From: Petrosia ficiformis
Taxonomy: Eukaryota; Porifera; Demospongiae; Haplosclerida; Petrosiidae
Assembly: GCA_947044365.1 (NCBI GenBank)
Contig: OX345644.1
Span: forward strand, 1,241,501 to 1,305,500
DNA: 64,000 bases
Direction: 5' to 3'
Both the position numbers and the translations under genes were made by a program. Under the pieces are notes generated by a model that was given only the letters and a program-made list of their open reading frames with translations, ran no database searches and was not told where the DNA came from. Each line of letters opens with the position of its first letter. The stretch's first letter is position 1. Positions 38,563 to 50,600 of the stretch are shown piece by piece.

Positions 38563-41500
38563 TTGTGTCATTTGCGCGACTATGCGTTGTATATGTAGTT
38601 AAGGAAGTTGTGTCATTCCCCGGGGCTCGGTCAATTAATGGGCATGGCGCATAAAAGAACGCGCGTTTGAGCTACAGACCAGCCAGGAAGATTCAGAAAG
38701 GATGTAAAACTGCTAATAACTGTTGTATATAGCAGAGAAACAGTATAGATATTATGCAAGAATCTTTAACAAGTATGATAAGTTGTTGAGTTTCAGACAC
38801 GAGGAAGTCATCATTTAGAACCTTGAAGGAGTACCTCAGTCAGTTCATCAGACATCTGTGTATTTAGACTGCAATTAGGCTTACACTTACGTCTTCAGGC
38901 CCCAGGAGTACACAGAAAGGTAGAGACACTAGTGCCATCAGCAATGCTTAATACATAGTCATCACAAAGCAAATATAGGGATGTTTTTTTCTCTATATAC
39001 ACTTGTTATATATTGATATTCTGTCCCTCTCCAGACATTAAAACATAATTAAAAATTCTAACCTTTTCTCAACAGAGTGAAATAGGGCTGGAGCTAATTC
39101 AGGAGGAAACAGCCCCTTCTCATAGAGTCCTCTGATTGACTTCAATAGTTGTGTAACCAACTCAGGTAACTGTGATAACGTATAGTATATGAGTTAATAT
39201 ATACAAGTGTACTTACACTGTACATACTGTATTAGACACAAGTATAGTATACATGTATCAGTTAACATATACAAGTGTACTTACACTGTACATACTGTAT
39301 TAGACACAAGTATAGTATACATGTATCAGTTAACATATACAAGTGTACTTACACTGTACATACTGTATTAGACACAAGTATAGTATACATGTATCAGTTA
39401 ACGTGTACATGATTCGGACCCTGCCAGCTGAGCTGCCTTGGTAGCTCAGTTGGTAGAGCATCTGTCCGAAGTACAGAGTGTCATGGGTTCGAATCCCACC
39501 TGAGGCAACTCTCATTTTCATTTTTCCATTGCCTCAGGTGTCTTTCTTTCTTTCTACATCTCCGATACCATCATGTGTACTTACATGTGTACATGTACAA
39601 GAATGTAATACACGTACATGTACACTAAATAGTACATGTATATGTATGTAATACACATGTAGTACACGTACATGTACATGTACGTAAGCTCGTGTATATG
39701 TATATATATATATGTAGTACACACTAACACATACGTACATACATGTACATGTATTACCTGATGCAGTTTTGTGTATAATGATACAAGATTCTCATAAAAC
39801 TGGTTTGTATGATGTAATAATATTGATAGATAGATAGGTAGATGGATGGATGTATGAATGGATAGATAGATAGATAGATACTAAATAGATAGATAGATAC
39901 AACACAAGTACACAAACATACCTCTCTATAATGAGAAGGGATACATAGAGATAGAGACCACAGAGAGGACAAGACTGGAGAAATGATTTTATGATTTAGT
40001 CTGGACATAACAGATATACAACGAAATCATTTGTCTAACACACTATGAAGAGAGGGATAGTATCATTAGACCAAATAGAAGTCACAATAAAGCACATGTA
40101 AGTGTTAATTTAGAGCCATCGAAATATTTGACAGACATGGGAAACTATAAACACTGGTGGCTGGAATGAGCTACTGGTAGACTTTATTGTGTGTAGTGTA
40201 TAGTACTATATATTTACTTACTGAAGATGTTTCAAAGATACTTGTTTGAGTATGAAATTAAACAGATGATAAAAGAAATGAAGCTGTTGACTACCTGATG
40301 ACATATCCTCAGTAACCTGTATATATGTGGGTGCATGTGTATGTCATGTGATCAATAATGGACATCAAATCAATACAATACAATACAATACAATACAGTA
40401 TAGTACAATACAATACAGTATAGTACAGTGCAGTACAGTATACATGTAGTGTAGTATAGTACAATACAATACAGTATAGTACAGTACAGTACAGTATACA
40501 TGTAGTGTAGTATAGTACAATACAATACAGTATAGTACAGTGCAATACAGTATACATGTAGTGTAGTATAGTACAATACAATACAGTATAGTACAGTGCA
40601 GTACAGTATACATGTAGTGTAGTATAGTACAATACAATACAGTAAAGTACAATACAGTATAGTACAATACAGTATAGTACAGTGCAGTACAGTATACATG
40701 TAGTACAGTATAGTACAATACAGTATAATACAGTATAGCATACATAGAACACTATACCATGACTGTACTACATAACTCATAAACATGTAATAGTACAGTT
40801 CTTATACATGTCTCTGATATATAGTACAGTACAATACAGTTTAGTATAGTACTAACACTATACCATGACTGTACTACATAACTCATAAACATGTAATAGT
40901 ACAGTTCTTATACATGTCTCTGATATATAGTACAGTACAATACAGTTTAGTATAGTACTAACACTTTACCATGACTGTACTACATAACTCATAAACATGT
41001 AATAGTACAGTTCTTATACATGTCTCTGATATATAGTACAGTACAATACAGTTTAGTATAGTACTAACACTATACCATGACTATACTACATAACTCATAA
41101 ACATGTAATAGTACAGTTCTCATACATGTCTCTGATATATAGTACAGTACAATACAGTTTAGTATAGTACTAACACTATACCATGACTGTACTACATAAC
41201 TCATAAACATGTAATAGCACAGTTCTTATACATGTCTCTGATATATAGTACAGTACAATACAGTTTAGTATAGTACTAATACTATACCATGACTGTACTA
41301 CATAACTCATAAACATGTAATAGTACAGTTCTTATACATGTCTCCGATATACAGTACAGTACAATACAGTTTAGTATAGTACTAACACTATACCATGACT
41401 ATACTACATAACTCATAAACATGTAATAGTACAGTTCTTATGCATGTCTCTGATATATAGTACAGTACAATACAGTTTAGTATAGTACTAATACTATACC

Positions 41501-43597
41501 ATGACTGTACTACATAACTCATAAACATGTAATAGTACAGTTCTTATACATGTCTCCGATATACAGTACAGTACAATACAGTTTAGTATAGTACTAACAC
41601 TATACCATGACTGTACTACATAACTCATAAACATGTAATAGTACAGTTCTCATACATACCTGATATATATTATTCTGTTCAATAATTATTAAACACTCGT
41701 AAACCATATCCAACAAATTATAATCATCAACTTCGCACTTCTGCCCCTCCTCCTCCTCCTTCTCTTCCTCTTCCTCCTTCTCCACCTCATTATACTGACA
41801 TAAATATTCTATCAGTTCGTTTAAACTGATTATAACATCACTTGAGAGATGATCATTAATATCATCCATTTTATCTCCTTCATCCACACACTTCTCTTTC
41901 CCTTCTTCAATCTCTATCTCTTGTTTCAATTCTTTATCTTCCCTAGTGACATTCACTTTTAATTTTTTTGAATGAGGTACAGACTTCAAACCAAAGAGTT
42001 GAAGAAGAGACACAAAGAAATAAAATTCCTTTTGAGTAGACAATTTCTTTTCCAACCTGGTATTTAATTAAGATAAAATTGAAATACTGGATATACTAAC
42101 AAACTCATTACAACACATGGACATACAAACAGGCTGATGACAAACAGACACACAGACAGACAGGTAGACATGTACATTCTAGTATTAGTACCGTGAGAAT
42201 AGGTTCTTGATTAGGTTTTCTAAGACTTTATGAAGTCTATCAGTAACCATAGAGTCTCTCGTTATTAAAGAATATCGTAAAATTATTATTGATTTTAATA
42301 GTTGTTGACATGTATTTATAAATACCTGAAAATAATTATAAATATTATTATACTATATATATAATTATACATACATACATACATACATACATACATACAT
42401 ACATACATACATACAGACATATATACATACATACATATATACCTACATATATACATACATACATACATACATACATACATACATACATACATGTACATAC
42501 ATACATACATACATACATACATCTGTACATGCATACATACATACATACATACATGTACATATTACATACATACATACATACATACATATACATGTATACA
42601 TGTACATACATACACACATATATAAATATATATCAGTGTTTCCCTCAAAGGGTGGTATCATGGAGCTACCCCTCTCTTTATTCTTGCTCCCCTACCCTTT
42701 AATATTAAAGTTAATACTCAAAACCACTGTTATGTACACTGTAGACTAAACATTGGGTACCACTGATACACACCTCCACACTTAATATTATCTTGTGAGA
42801 AACACTATATATATATAATAAGTAATATGTGATTATAACATACATAACACATGAACATAAATATACATATATATGTATACAATTATACACACATACAGAG
42901 TGTCGTGGGTTCGAATCCCACCTGAGGCAACTCTCATTTTCATTTTTCCATTGCCTCAGGTGTCTTTCTTTCTTTCATTCTTTCTATATCTCCGATAACA
43001 TCATGTATATGCATGCATAAAAACCTACATACATATTTAAGTACATGTATACATACACATGTGGTTACATGTACATCAACACAAAATATACACACATATG
43101 TATATAATACATACATACTTTTTTGGGATTTCCATACACTCTTTGTAAATAAACCAGGTGTTCAAGGAAATGGCTCAGTTCAGTGATACAATCATCAATG
43201 TGTTGTGAATGGTTTATACAACACACAGCTTCAACACTACTAACAGCAAGAGGAAGCTGAATATAACAATAGAAGAAATTCTATTATTTAATGAATCATG
43301 AGCTTATGATAACACCTAACCAGTGTTTTTGATAAGCTCATATGGCGCACCATTGGCCCGAAGAGCTTCTTATTTGGCACTGCACGGTTCTCTCTTTGGG
43401 TCAGTGGTGCAGTTAATTATGATTATGTTGTCACTAACAGCATTAACTCTTAGTTAATCGGCTCAGGATGTATTCTCAATAGCGCATACACTAACCAATT
43501 TTGAGCCAATTTGGCCCAAGCTTCAAAACTCTGCACCTAACTATAAATCTTCCATAGCTACCACAAAGCATTTAATATAGAAAATATCTGAAGAGTG

Positions 43598-43638
<41 letters not shown>

Positions 43639-44102
43639 ATTCACTGATATTCTCAATACATGTACTTTTCCACTTAAACATGTAATTTAGTTTGTTTCCC
43701 ATTAATGGGCGAATAGTGCAATTTAAATGTGTTCATTAATATTATAATTATTAATTGAGTGACTGCATCTCATCCATAATCACATTATTATGATTAACAA
43801 AACTTCACAAAATCGCCTTTGTGTGACCACACCCCCACTAATTAAATTTCATAAAGTGTCTATCGCAGATGTATGTAGGTTAATTGTTATTACCATTAGT
43901 TCATGTCTATAAAAGACAGCTGGTTTAGGTTTGATAGACAACATGAGAAACAAACATTTAAGAATATGTACAGCTGTTGAAAGATCGTCTTTCATGGCTC
44001 CAGTCATAGTCTGAAATTAAATATAATAATAGAGTGAAGAATTGAACGGTTCATCACTATTATCAGTAAGTATTACACTCAGTACTTTAGTCAAGAACTC
44101 CC
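24643..44102 (-). CDS. URB2: URB2-like gene, middle copy (C-terminal half intact, 5' damaged)
   Basis: The N-terminal part has exons 44010-43894, 43256-43119, 42325-42192, 42056-41660, 40316-40222, 40042-39922, 39820-39758 and 39169-39063. After the intron holding TRIM C and D come the microexon 33268-33242, 32085-32026, 31809-31467, 31225-31010, 30960-30841, 30771-30470, 30376-30181, 29561-29472 and 29258-28910. Twelve C-terminal exons follow, all in phase: 28354-28238, 28033-27942, 27678-27624, 27458-27123, 26830-26720, 26311-26186, 26079-26003, 25774-25693, 25454-25366, 25016-24977, 24921-24853 and 24798-24643 (TGA at 24645-24643). The last exon ('ISSGVIQLFKLLS...LQNLFDEYNKFYRFRG') has the Urb2/Npa2 C-terminal signature. 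Damage: exon 2 (44102 downward) has lost its 3' end and donor, exon 6 is absent (in frame) and exon 10 lacks an AG acceptor. The phase of the 28910 to 28354 junction is unresolved. Confidence 0.65.
25786..25930. repeat. (TATG)n microsatellite
   Basis: Intronic tetranucleotide array, with a counterpart at 45893-46030 in the right copy. Confidence 0.9.
26336..26680. repeat. (TATG)n microsatellite, about 345 bp
   Basis: Nearly pure TATG array in the intron between URB2 exons 26830-26720 and 26311-26186. The right copy has only about 80 bp at 46438-46518. Confidence 0.95.
26850..27122. repeat. (CATA)n microsatellite
   Basis: Array complementary to the previous one, abutting the donor of the exon 27458-27123. 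The right copy equivalents are 46700-46925 and 47550-47690. Confidence 0.95.
27479..27570. repeat. (GGGA)n purine-rich tract
   Basis: 'gggagggagggagg' repeats in the 165-bp intron upstream of the exon starting at 27458. It provides a long polypyrimidine tract on the transcribed strand. The counterpart is 48042-48138. Confidence 0.85.
28520..28755 (-). mobile_element. tRNA-derived SINE, longer copy
   Basis: A- and B-box-like sequences ('tggcctattggttaaag', 'ggttcgagccc' on the - strand) are followed by a tail running through 'ggaggggatgtaaagccgtc' and 'ctggttaatattagcaactt'. It sits in the URB2 intron between exons 28910 and 28354. The same insertion is at 49150-49385. Confidence 0.65.
29644..30004. 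mobile_element. hAT-type MITE (paralogue of 11905-12278)
   Basis: Same ends and same AGTACATG target duplication as at 11905-12278, with an internal deletion of about 13 bp. Confidence 0.8.
32193..33210. mobile_element. non-autonomous hAT-type element, 1018 bp
   Basis: Same length, ends and GTATAGAC duplication (32185-32192, 33211-33218) as 14650-15667, with only scattered substitutions. It contains the nested foldback at about 32462-32877. Confidence 0.85.
33511..35822 (+). CDS. TRIM-NHL protein C
   Basis: Exons 33511-33663 and 33735-35822 give about 746 residues: split C3HC4 RING ('CNVCLDQYTNPKTLPCLHSF'), B-box 1, B-box 2, coiled coil, filamin repeat and six NHL blades. From 'PEMRGKPVNIISGLNKPFCV' to the end it is identical in protein sequence to TRIM B, although the coiled-coil and filamin parts differ at several positions (for example 'QALVDIFEGIGQLKFK' versus 'HTLVDKYEGIGQLKSK'). 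It lies antisense in the large intron of the middle URB2 copy, tandem with the broken TRIM D. A 5'UTR intron acceptor ('ctatttttag') precedes the ATG. Confidence 0.9.
35966..36178. repeat. foldback between TRIM C and TRIM D
   Basis: Same inverted repeat as at 5161-5375. The preceding ATT run is 35823-35877. TRIM D begins only about 37 bp after the right arm. Confidence 0.8.
36215..38081 (+). pseudogene. TRIM-NHL D, 5'-truncated with a nonsense codon
   Basis: Homology starts abruptly at 'cttgataaacataatggatg', the end of B-box 1, directly after the 3' flank of TRIM C ('attatcagaga'). The RING and most of B-box 1 are therefore missing. The frame continues through B-box 2, coiled coil and filamin into NHL blade 2. 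There CGA has become TGA (37494-37496; compare 'NHRLQKL' in TRIM B). After the stop the same frame is open to 38081 with the remaining blades ('FNIPIGITVHP' and on). A codon is also missing in the coiled coil ('KQGDVKK' versus 'KQGEDVKK'). A shortened protein from an upstream start, or from 37527 onward, is possible, but a pseudogene is simplest. Confidence 0.8.
38238..38430. repeat. foldback downstream of TRIM D
   Basis: Same inverted repeat as after the other TRIM genes, slightly shortened, preceded by the ATT run 38129-38160. Confidence 0.75.
38454..39015. mobile_element. insertion of about 560 bp with (TA)n tract
   Basis: This segment is absent at the equivalent point near 5400 and 56220. 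It opens with the 'ttatggcccatagggccat' block also seen at 19516, contains a TA run (38503-38560), and has a short inverted pair 'catccctata' (about 38472) and 'tatagggatg' (about 38976) near its ends. No coding frame is present, so it is a non-autonomous transposon of unknown class. Confidence 0.5.
39435..39507 (+). tRNA. tRNA-Phe(GAA)-like sequence, probably the head of a SINE
   Basis: 73 nt fold as a cloverleaf. The acceptor stem GCCTTGG/CTGAGGC has two wobble pairs, the D arm 'tagctcagttggtagagc' is canonical, the anticodon stem TCTGT/ACAGA is perfect with loop CCGAAGT (anticodon GAA), and the T arm is TGGG-TTCGAAT-CCCA. Position 33 is C instead of the near-invariant U and pair 49-65 is A-C, so it is probably not functional. 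A truncated copy with the same tail at 42895-43000 indicates a mobile SINE. Confidence 0.5.
39435..39575 (+). mobile_element. tRNA-derived SINE with self-complementary tail
   Basis: The tRNA-like head is followed by a tail ending in 'tttctttctttctacatctc'. The 12-mer at 39497-39508 (cacctgaggcaa) is exactly complementary to 39529-39540, leaving a 20-nt loop. The truncated copy at 42895-43000 preserves this hairpin (42919-42930 with 42951-42962). A short inverted fragment of the tail lies at about 5840-5895. Confidence 0.6.
40370..41655. repeat. expanded minisatellite in middle URB2 copy
   Basis: TACAG-type arrays (40370-40740) are followed by about 8-9 head-to-tail units of about 106 bp; unit starts at 40781, 40887 and 40993 show the period. 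Units are almost identical to each other. Confidence 0.9.
42365..42612. repeat. (CATA)n microsatellite
   Basis: Imperfect tetranucleotide array in a URB2 intron, with a counterpart at 58919-59085. Confidence 0.9.
42634..42806. mobile_element. hAT-type MITE (paralogue of 8751-8924)
   Basis: Same terminal sequences in the same intron position as 8751-8924; the last bases are degraded. Confidence 0.65.
42895..43000 (+). mobile_element. 5'-truncated tRNA-derived SINE
   Basis: It starts in the anticodon-stem region ('acagagtgtcgtgggttc') of the element at 39435 and keeps the B-box, hairpin tail and 'tttctttctttcattctttc' end. It is specific to the middle copy. Confidence 0.6.
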
Positions 44103-44253
44103 AATAATATATACCACATTCCCTAAATATGAGAGTACAATTTATCAGTAAATATTAAACTCAGTATTTTAGTCAATAACTCTCAATAACATATACAGTA
44201 TTCTCTACATATGAGAGTACGTATTACACTCAGTACTTCAGTCAAGAACTCCC

Positions 44254-44399
44254 GTATATATATATAATATATATATATATATATAATATATATAATATAT
44301 TATATATAATATATAATATATATAATTATATATATTATATATATTACGTATAATACATATTATATATATATATTTATATATATATATATATCTATATAT

Positions 44400-44441
<42 letters not shown>

Positions 44442-44536
44442 TTATATATATATATATATATATATAATTATATATATATATAATTATATATATATATATA
44501 TTATAATTATATATATTATATATTATATATATTATA
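44254..44536. repeat. AT-dinucleotide low-complexity tract
   Basis: Almost pure A/T sequence leading into the assembly gap; probably the cause of the break. Confidence 0.9.
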
Positions 44537-44736
44537 NNNNNNNNNNNNNNNNNNNNNNNNNNNNNNNNNNNNNNNNNNNNNNNNNNNNNNNNNNNNNNNN
44601 NNNNNNNNNNNNNNNNNNNNNNNNNNNNNNNNNNNNNNNNNNNNNNNNNNNNNNNNNNNNNNNNNNNNNNNNNNNNNNNNNNNNNNNNNNNNNNNNNNNN
44701 NNNNNNNNNNNNNNNNNNNNNNNNNNNNNNNNNNNN
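44537..44736. other. assembly gap (200 N)
   Basis: Exactly 200 N, so the true size is unknown. By comparison with the other copies it should hide the last three exons of the right URB2 copy (equivalents of 24643-25016) and exon 1 of the middle copy (equivalent of 61359-61525). Confidence 0.95.
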
Positions 44737-44997
44737 TGACTTATTATAACATACACAATATGACTACCTAGATGATAGATATACTACATGCATGTACATG
44801 TAGATATCAGTACATGTACATGTACATGTCAGTACATGTACATGTAGATATCAGTACATGTACATGTAGATGTCAGTAGGTGTACATGTAGATGTCAGTA
44901 GGTGTACATGTACATGTCAGTAGGTGTACATGTACATGTCAGTACATGTACATGTACATGTACATGTAGATATCAGTGCATGTACACACACACATAC

Positions 44998-47624
44998 CTA
45001 ATTAGAAGTGCTATGGTTTCTCTATAATTTAATGGACAAGGTTGTATATATAATCTCTGAGCTGTTGTGATGTTTACTCTCAAACATTGTACTCATAATT
45101 GTTAAGACAAACTACAACACAATATCAAACAGGATAATAATTACATCACTCTTATACTGTACCAAATTATTATTAGGGGTGGGCGATACGATACCAAACT
45201 ACTCAAATAGTCGATACTACACGAGCGATACTGGGTATCGATACCAAATCCAGGTATCGAGTATTGAAACCACACCTCCAAATGACGTCATATTTGACAG
45301 TCACGCCCCTTTTAATATTTAATAAGTATTAATTAATCGAAATTAGTAACCAATTATTAACATTATTCAGCTGCTGCATACACTTGACCACTTTATTCAG
45401 CTGCATCAAGACCAAGGAGGCCCTGCTGGGACCATTTCAAGATGGAAGATAATCAAGATATTGATAATTATTAATTTTTATTAACTTTATAGTCGATTAA
45501 CGTTGCTACGCATGCGCACTTGGACAGTACTCGTTAAAGTACTCGATACCGTCGATACCAATCCAAAAACTACTCGGTATCGGTATCGAAATGAAATATC
45601 TGGTATCGCCCACCTCTAATTATTATATAGTTCCCTCCTGCACACCATGGACCCTCCCCTCCATACATACACTTAGCATCAATATATAATTCTAATTTTT
45701 AAAGTTTCAGGCCCTCTATGGTGAGGGGTGTGGTTTAGTAACTAGTTATTAAAAGGATATTATTAAGTGATGATAGGATTACAGCTGGACATTTTGACAA
45801 CACTGAGGAATAATTATGAACAAGAGATAATAGCAGCTGTTGATATTCTAATAGAACCTCACATCTGAACAATGAATATATGTAAGTATGTATATATGTA
45901 CGTATGTATGTATGTATGTATGTATGTATGTGTGTATGTATGTATGTATGTATGTATGTATGTATGTATGTATGTATGTATGTATACATGTATGTATGTA
46001 TGTATGTATATATGTATAATATGTATGTACATACATTTGTATATCAATATATATATATAATGTCCTGTATGTCCATTTTATGTACATTTTATGTCTAATA
46101 AATATCACCTCCCTAACCTTGTACTGAGTATTTCCTCTTGAATAATTGAGAAGATATGTAACAGAAAATTAACTGTTCTAGAATATAGTCCAACCTGAGG
46201 AGCAATAGTATTACACACACACAGATGGATGGAAGGATGGATGGACAGACACACACACACACACACACACACACACGTATATACCTGTTTAGGTAATGTT
46301 GTTAACAGCTGCAGTAGTTGTAATGATGATATGATTATTATTTTTGTTTTGTCAAACTCTTCATCTTCCGATATTACACATGATACAAACTCAATACACT
46401 GAATTACCACCTGGAATATTAGACAACGTGTGTACATTGTATGTATGTATGTATGTATGTACATATGTATGTATGTATGTAAGTATGTTTGTATGAATGT
46501 ATGTATGTATGTATGTAATACTACATGTCATGTACATGTATTATGAATGTACATGTACCTTGGTATTCCATTTTCTCAATTCCATTCTACCCTCTTGGGT
46601 CAAGTTTGAGTCCAATATTGACAACCAACACAAAATCCAACACAACTTGGATTCAGAACGAGTCTCTTTCTGCAAAAAAAAATACACATGTATGATTGTA
46701 TGTACATATGTACATACATAGTTATATACATGTACATACATACATACATACATACATACATACATACATACATACATACATACATACATACATACATACA
46801 TACTTACATACATACATACATACATACATACATGTACATACACACATACATAACACACACTTACATACATGCATACATGCACACACATACACACATACAT
46901 ACATACATGCATACATACATACAAAAAATATATATATATAATTATAATTATAATAATAATAAATAAAATAAAATAATTAAATTAAATTAAATTAAATTTC
47001 GAAAAATAACAAAATTAAATTAAACACAATGTGAGGAAATGCGCATGCGCACTGAATTTATAATTAGTTATCTCCACATGTTGGAAACAGGTTAGTTATG
47101 TGATGTGTTTTTTATACCAAAGCCTGAGTGTAACAAAGAACCTAGACTAAATTAACAATTATGATATTTTAACAATGGGAGACTGTCAGAGTGGTGAGAG
47201 TTGGCGCCATAAAAACGTTTTAAACCCCATTCCTGCTTCTCAAGAACAGGCTGCCAGTCTCCCAAACCATAAATTGATAGCAAAGTATATATGTACATAT
47301 GTATGTTTAAGCTACCACTTATGTTTTGTAAAGTTTTTCTCATCTTAGGCTAAACAGGGAAATGAGTGTTCAACAATTCTGATTTCGGAAAACCTAAAAA
47401 TATGCAATACAAATAGAATAGGATTGTGCAGCCTTAGGGGTTGACTCAAAGGGTAACAGTTTGAAACAGCCGATGCACCCCTTTCACCTTGCCTACGGGA
47501 TAGGGTTGAAAGGATCTGTTGCGAGAGTTCGTAACAAAAACCCCCAAACATACATACATACATATACATACATACATATACATACATACATACATACATA
47601 CATACATACATACATGTACATACA

Positions 47625-47656
<32 letters not shown>

Positions 47657-50600
47657 CACACATACATACATGTACATACATACATGTACCAGTGTGAATG
47701 TATGTTCAAAAATGGCTGCCACATCAGATCTGTCACTCAGTTTTCTCAATAGTGTTTTCATTCCATATAAATATTTTGAAACAGCTGCACATAATGGTAA
47801 CATCCCTTTCTCTTCATTATTTATTACATATTTCCTTATATGGTCGTACTCATGCACACTAGGTACAGGGTAGCAATTTAAAATGATTTGTTTATGGAAG
47901 ATGTTTTTGATTTCCTGCTGTTGACACATGTGAAGAAGTCTATCTTGAAGAACCTGCCATGTTAGGAGAGGCTCGAATGATACGTCAATTGGTAGAAATG
48001 AAAAGGGCACAGTTAGAATCTGTGACACATGAGATAACTGGGAGGGAGGGAGGAGAAAAAGGAACAGAGGGGGAGGGAAGGAGAGAGGAGAAAGAGGAAC
48101 AGCAGGGGAGGGAGAGTGGGAGGGAGGAAGAAGGAGAGAGTTCAATATGTATATTAATTTAATGCTCATTACACACTCAAAATGTATACTAACTTGTGCG
48201 ACATCTTGAGTGGAAGAAAGTTCACTCGATTCAGTTAATTTATGTAATCTACCAGAACATGTATAAAATAGATAGATATATGGTACCTGGCTTTATTAAG
48301 TTTACATACTATGATAGAGCTACACTTTAATAAGGTATAGTCAACTGTACTTCTAAGTAGTACTACTGTGTACTGTAATCATAGTACTAAGGTGTAATAC
48401 TGTGTAGTACATTCAAAGTACAGTGTACTTCACTCACAAAGTACACTGTAGTCAATGGAAGTACAGTGATAGTATGTAAACTTAATAATGTCAGGTACTG
48501 TATATATGAACTCGCATACAATAGATACATATACACACAATATCTTATAAATATACATGTACGTACCTCCATTCTTGTTTCTGTAATCCAGTCCTTACTA
48601 TATCAGAATAGACCATCATATCATCATTAACCTGATTTCTAGCTTTATCAACAAAAAACTGAAAAAAGAATGGGAATAGGAATGGGAATGAGGATAACAG
48701 GAATGGGAATGAAAACAGATATAAAATGGGAACATGAATGCAAACGAGAACAGGAATATATAAGATAAGTTAATTAGGAAGAAACCCTCCTAACGGTGTT
48801 ACACGGAATCCCAGCCACTCCCCCAATGCAGGATCCCAGCCACTCCTCCAATCCCCTCAGCCCTATGTCATAGACTTTCTCTCCTTACATACCTGATTAG
48901 AAACATGAGCTAGTAATAATAAACATCTAGAATGAAATACTTCATTAGAAGAGAGCATGGAGGAGGAAGAACAGGTTGGGGTTTCCTCTTCATCAACTCT
49001 ATTCAACAACTAAATAATATAAATATAATAATAATTATTATTATTATCTTATATGAGAAAATTAGCCACTTGTGAAACATTAATTTTGATACCTTTAATT
49101 CAAATTTAGTCAGCTTGCTATACGGTGTATTTAAACCTTTTCTTTTTCTAGAACTGTTTTACCAGAATGTGGCTAACAAGAAAGTTGCTAATATTAACCA
49201 GCTCTCCGGGGCCGACGGCTTTACATCCCCTCCAAAGTATGGAGTGATGAACATCTCCCCATTTTGAGGTTAGAGCCGAATGATACTCATGGGCGAAAAA
49301 AGCCTGCACCTAGTGGGGCTCGAACCTGCAACCTTCTGATTGCAGGCCAACACTTTAACCAATAGGCCACTACTACACCCCATTTTATATATTAAAGGTT
49401 AGCATTTCATTATCATTATCACTTCACAAGAGACTGATCTTATAATCTCATTTATCATTCCATATTATCCCATCCCACCATCTCCTGTCCTATCTCTGCT
49501 CTTTCATTTCTAAATTTCTAATCTAAGATGATACTTACTAATGTTACAAACTCTCGAGGCCACATTCCCAGTAACATGTTCCATTCCAGTACCCTCTCCA
49601 TAGCAACCAACACAGAACTCTACAAGAGAACACAAGTATTGACTATGTGTTGATTCTGCGTGAATCATTACTTGAACTTCAGTTGTAGCTGATACACCAC
49701 AGTCCAGTAACCATGGTAACGGAAATCTCAAATCTAATAAATGTTTCCCTTTTGCTTTCTTTTTGTGTCCTTTCTTCTCTGTTCTCCATGAGTGAGACAT
49801 TTGATAAAATAACTGAGCAAGTGTCAGCAGACCATGACATAACACTTCATTGATATTAGTAGGGAACTCATCTAAAGACACTACAACCTGTATGTATATA
49901 TGCAGGTACATGTACATACATAATGTATTATACATGTACAGTGATGTACTAAGTGTGTGTACATGTACAGTAATTTACTAAACATGTATACATGTACAGT
50001 ACTGTACTAAGTGTGTGTACATATACAGTAATGTACTAAGTGTGTGTACATGTACAGCAATGTACTAAGTGTGTGTACATATACAGTAATGTACTAAGTG
50101 TGTGTACATGTACAGTAATGACCTGATTAACTCCACATGTAAAGTAATTTATTAAGCATGTGTACATGTACAGTAATGTACTAAGCATGTGTACATGTAC
50201 AGTAATGTACTGATCAACTGCACATGTACAGTAATGTACTAAGCATGTGTACATGTACAGTAATGTACTGATCAACTGCACATGTACAGTAATGTACTAA
50301 GCATGTGTACATGTACAGTAATGTACTGATCAACTGCACATGTACAGTAATGTACTAAGCATGTGTAGATGTACAGCAACGTACTAAGTGTGTGTACATG
50401 TACAGTAAAAGCATGTGTACATGTAAATGATGTACAGGTACATGTACAGTAATGTACTAAACGTGTGTACATGTACATGTACATTGATCTCACCTGTGCA
50501 GCAATACACAGACTTGTTACTCCACATAAAACTTTGGTCACTTCAATGTCATGTGATCTTGTAACAGGAATCGAACTTATAACCTACATTTAAAGTATCA

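Noticed and set aside
40309..41655. Regular repeats resembling a CRISPR array
   Set aside because: The unit is contiguous, about 106 bp with no unique spacers, and lies in a eukaryotic intron; it is a minisatellite.
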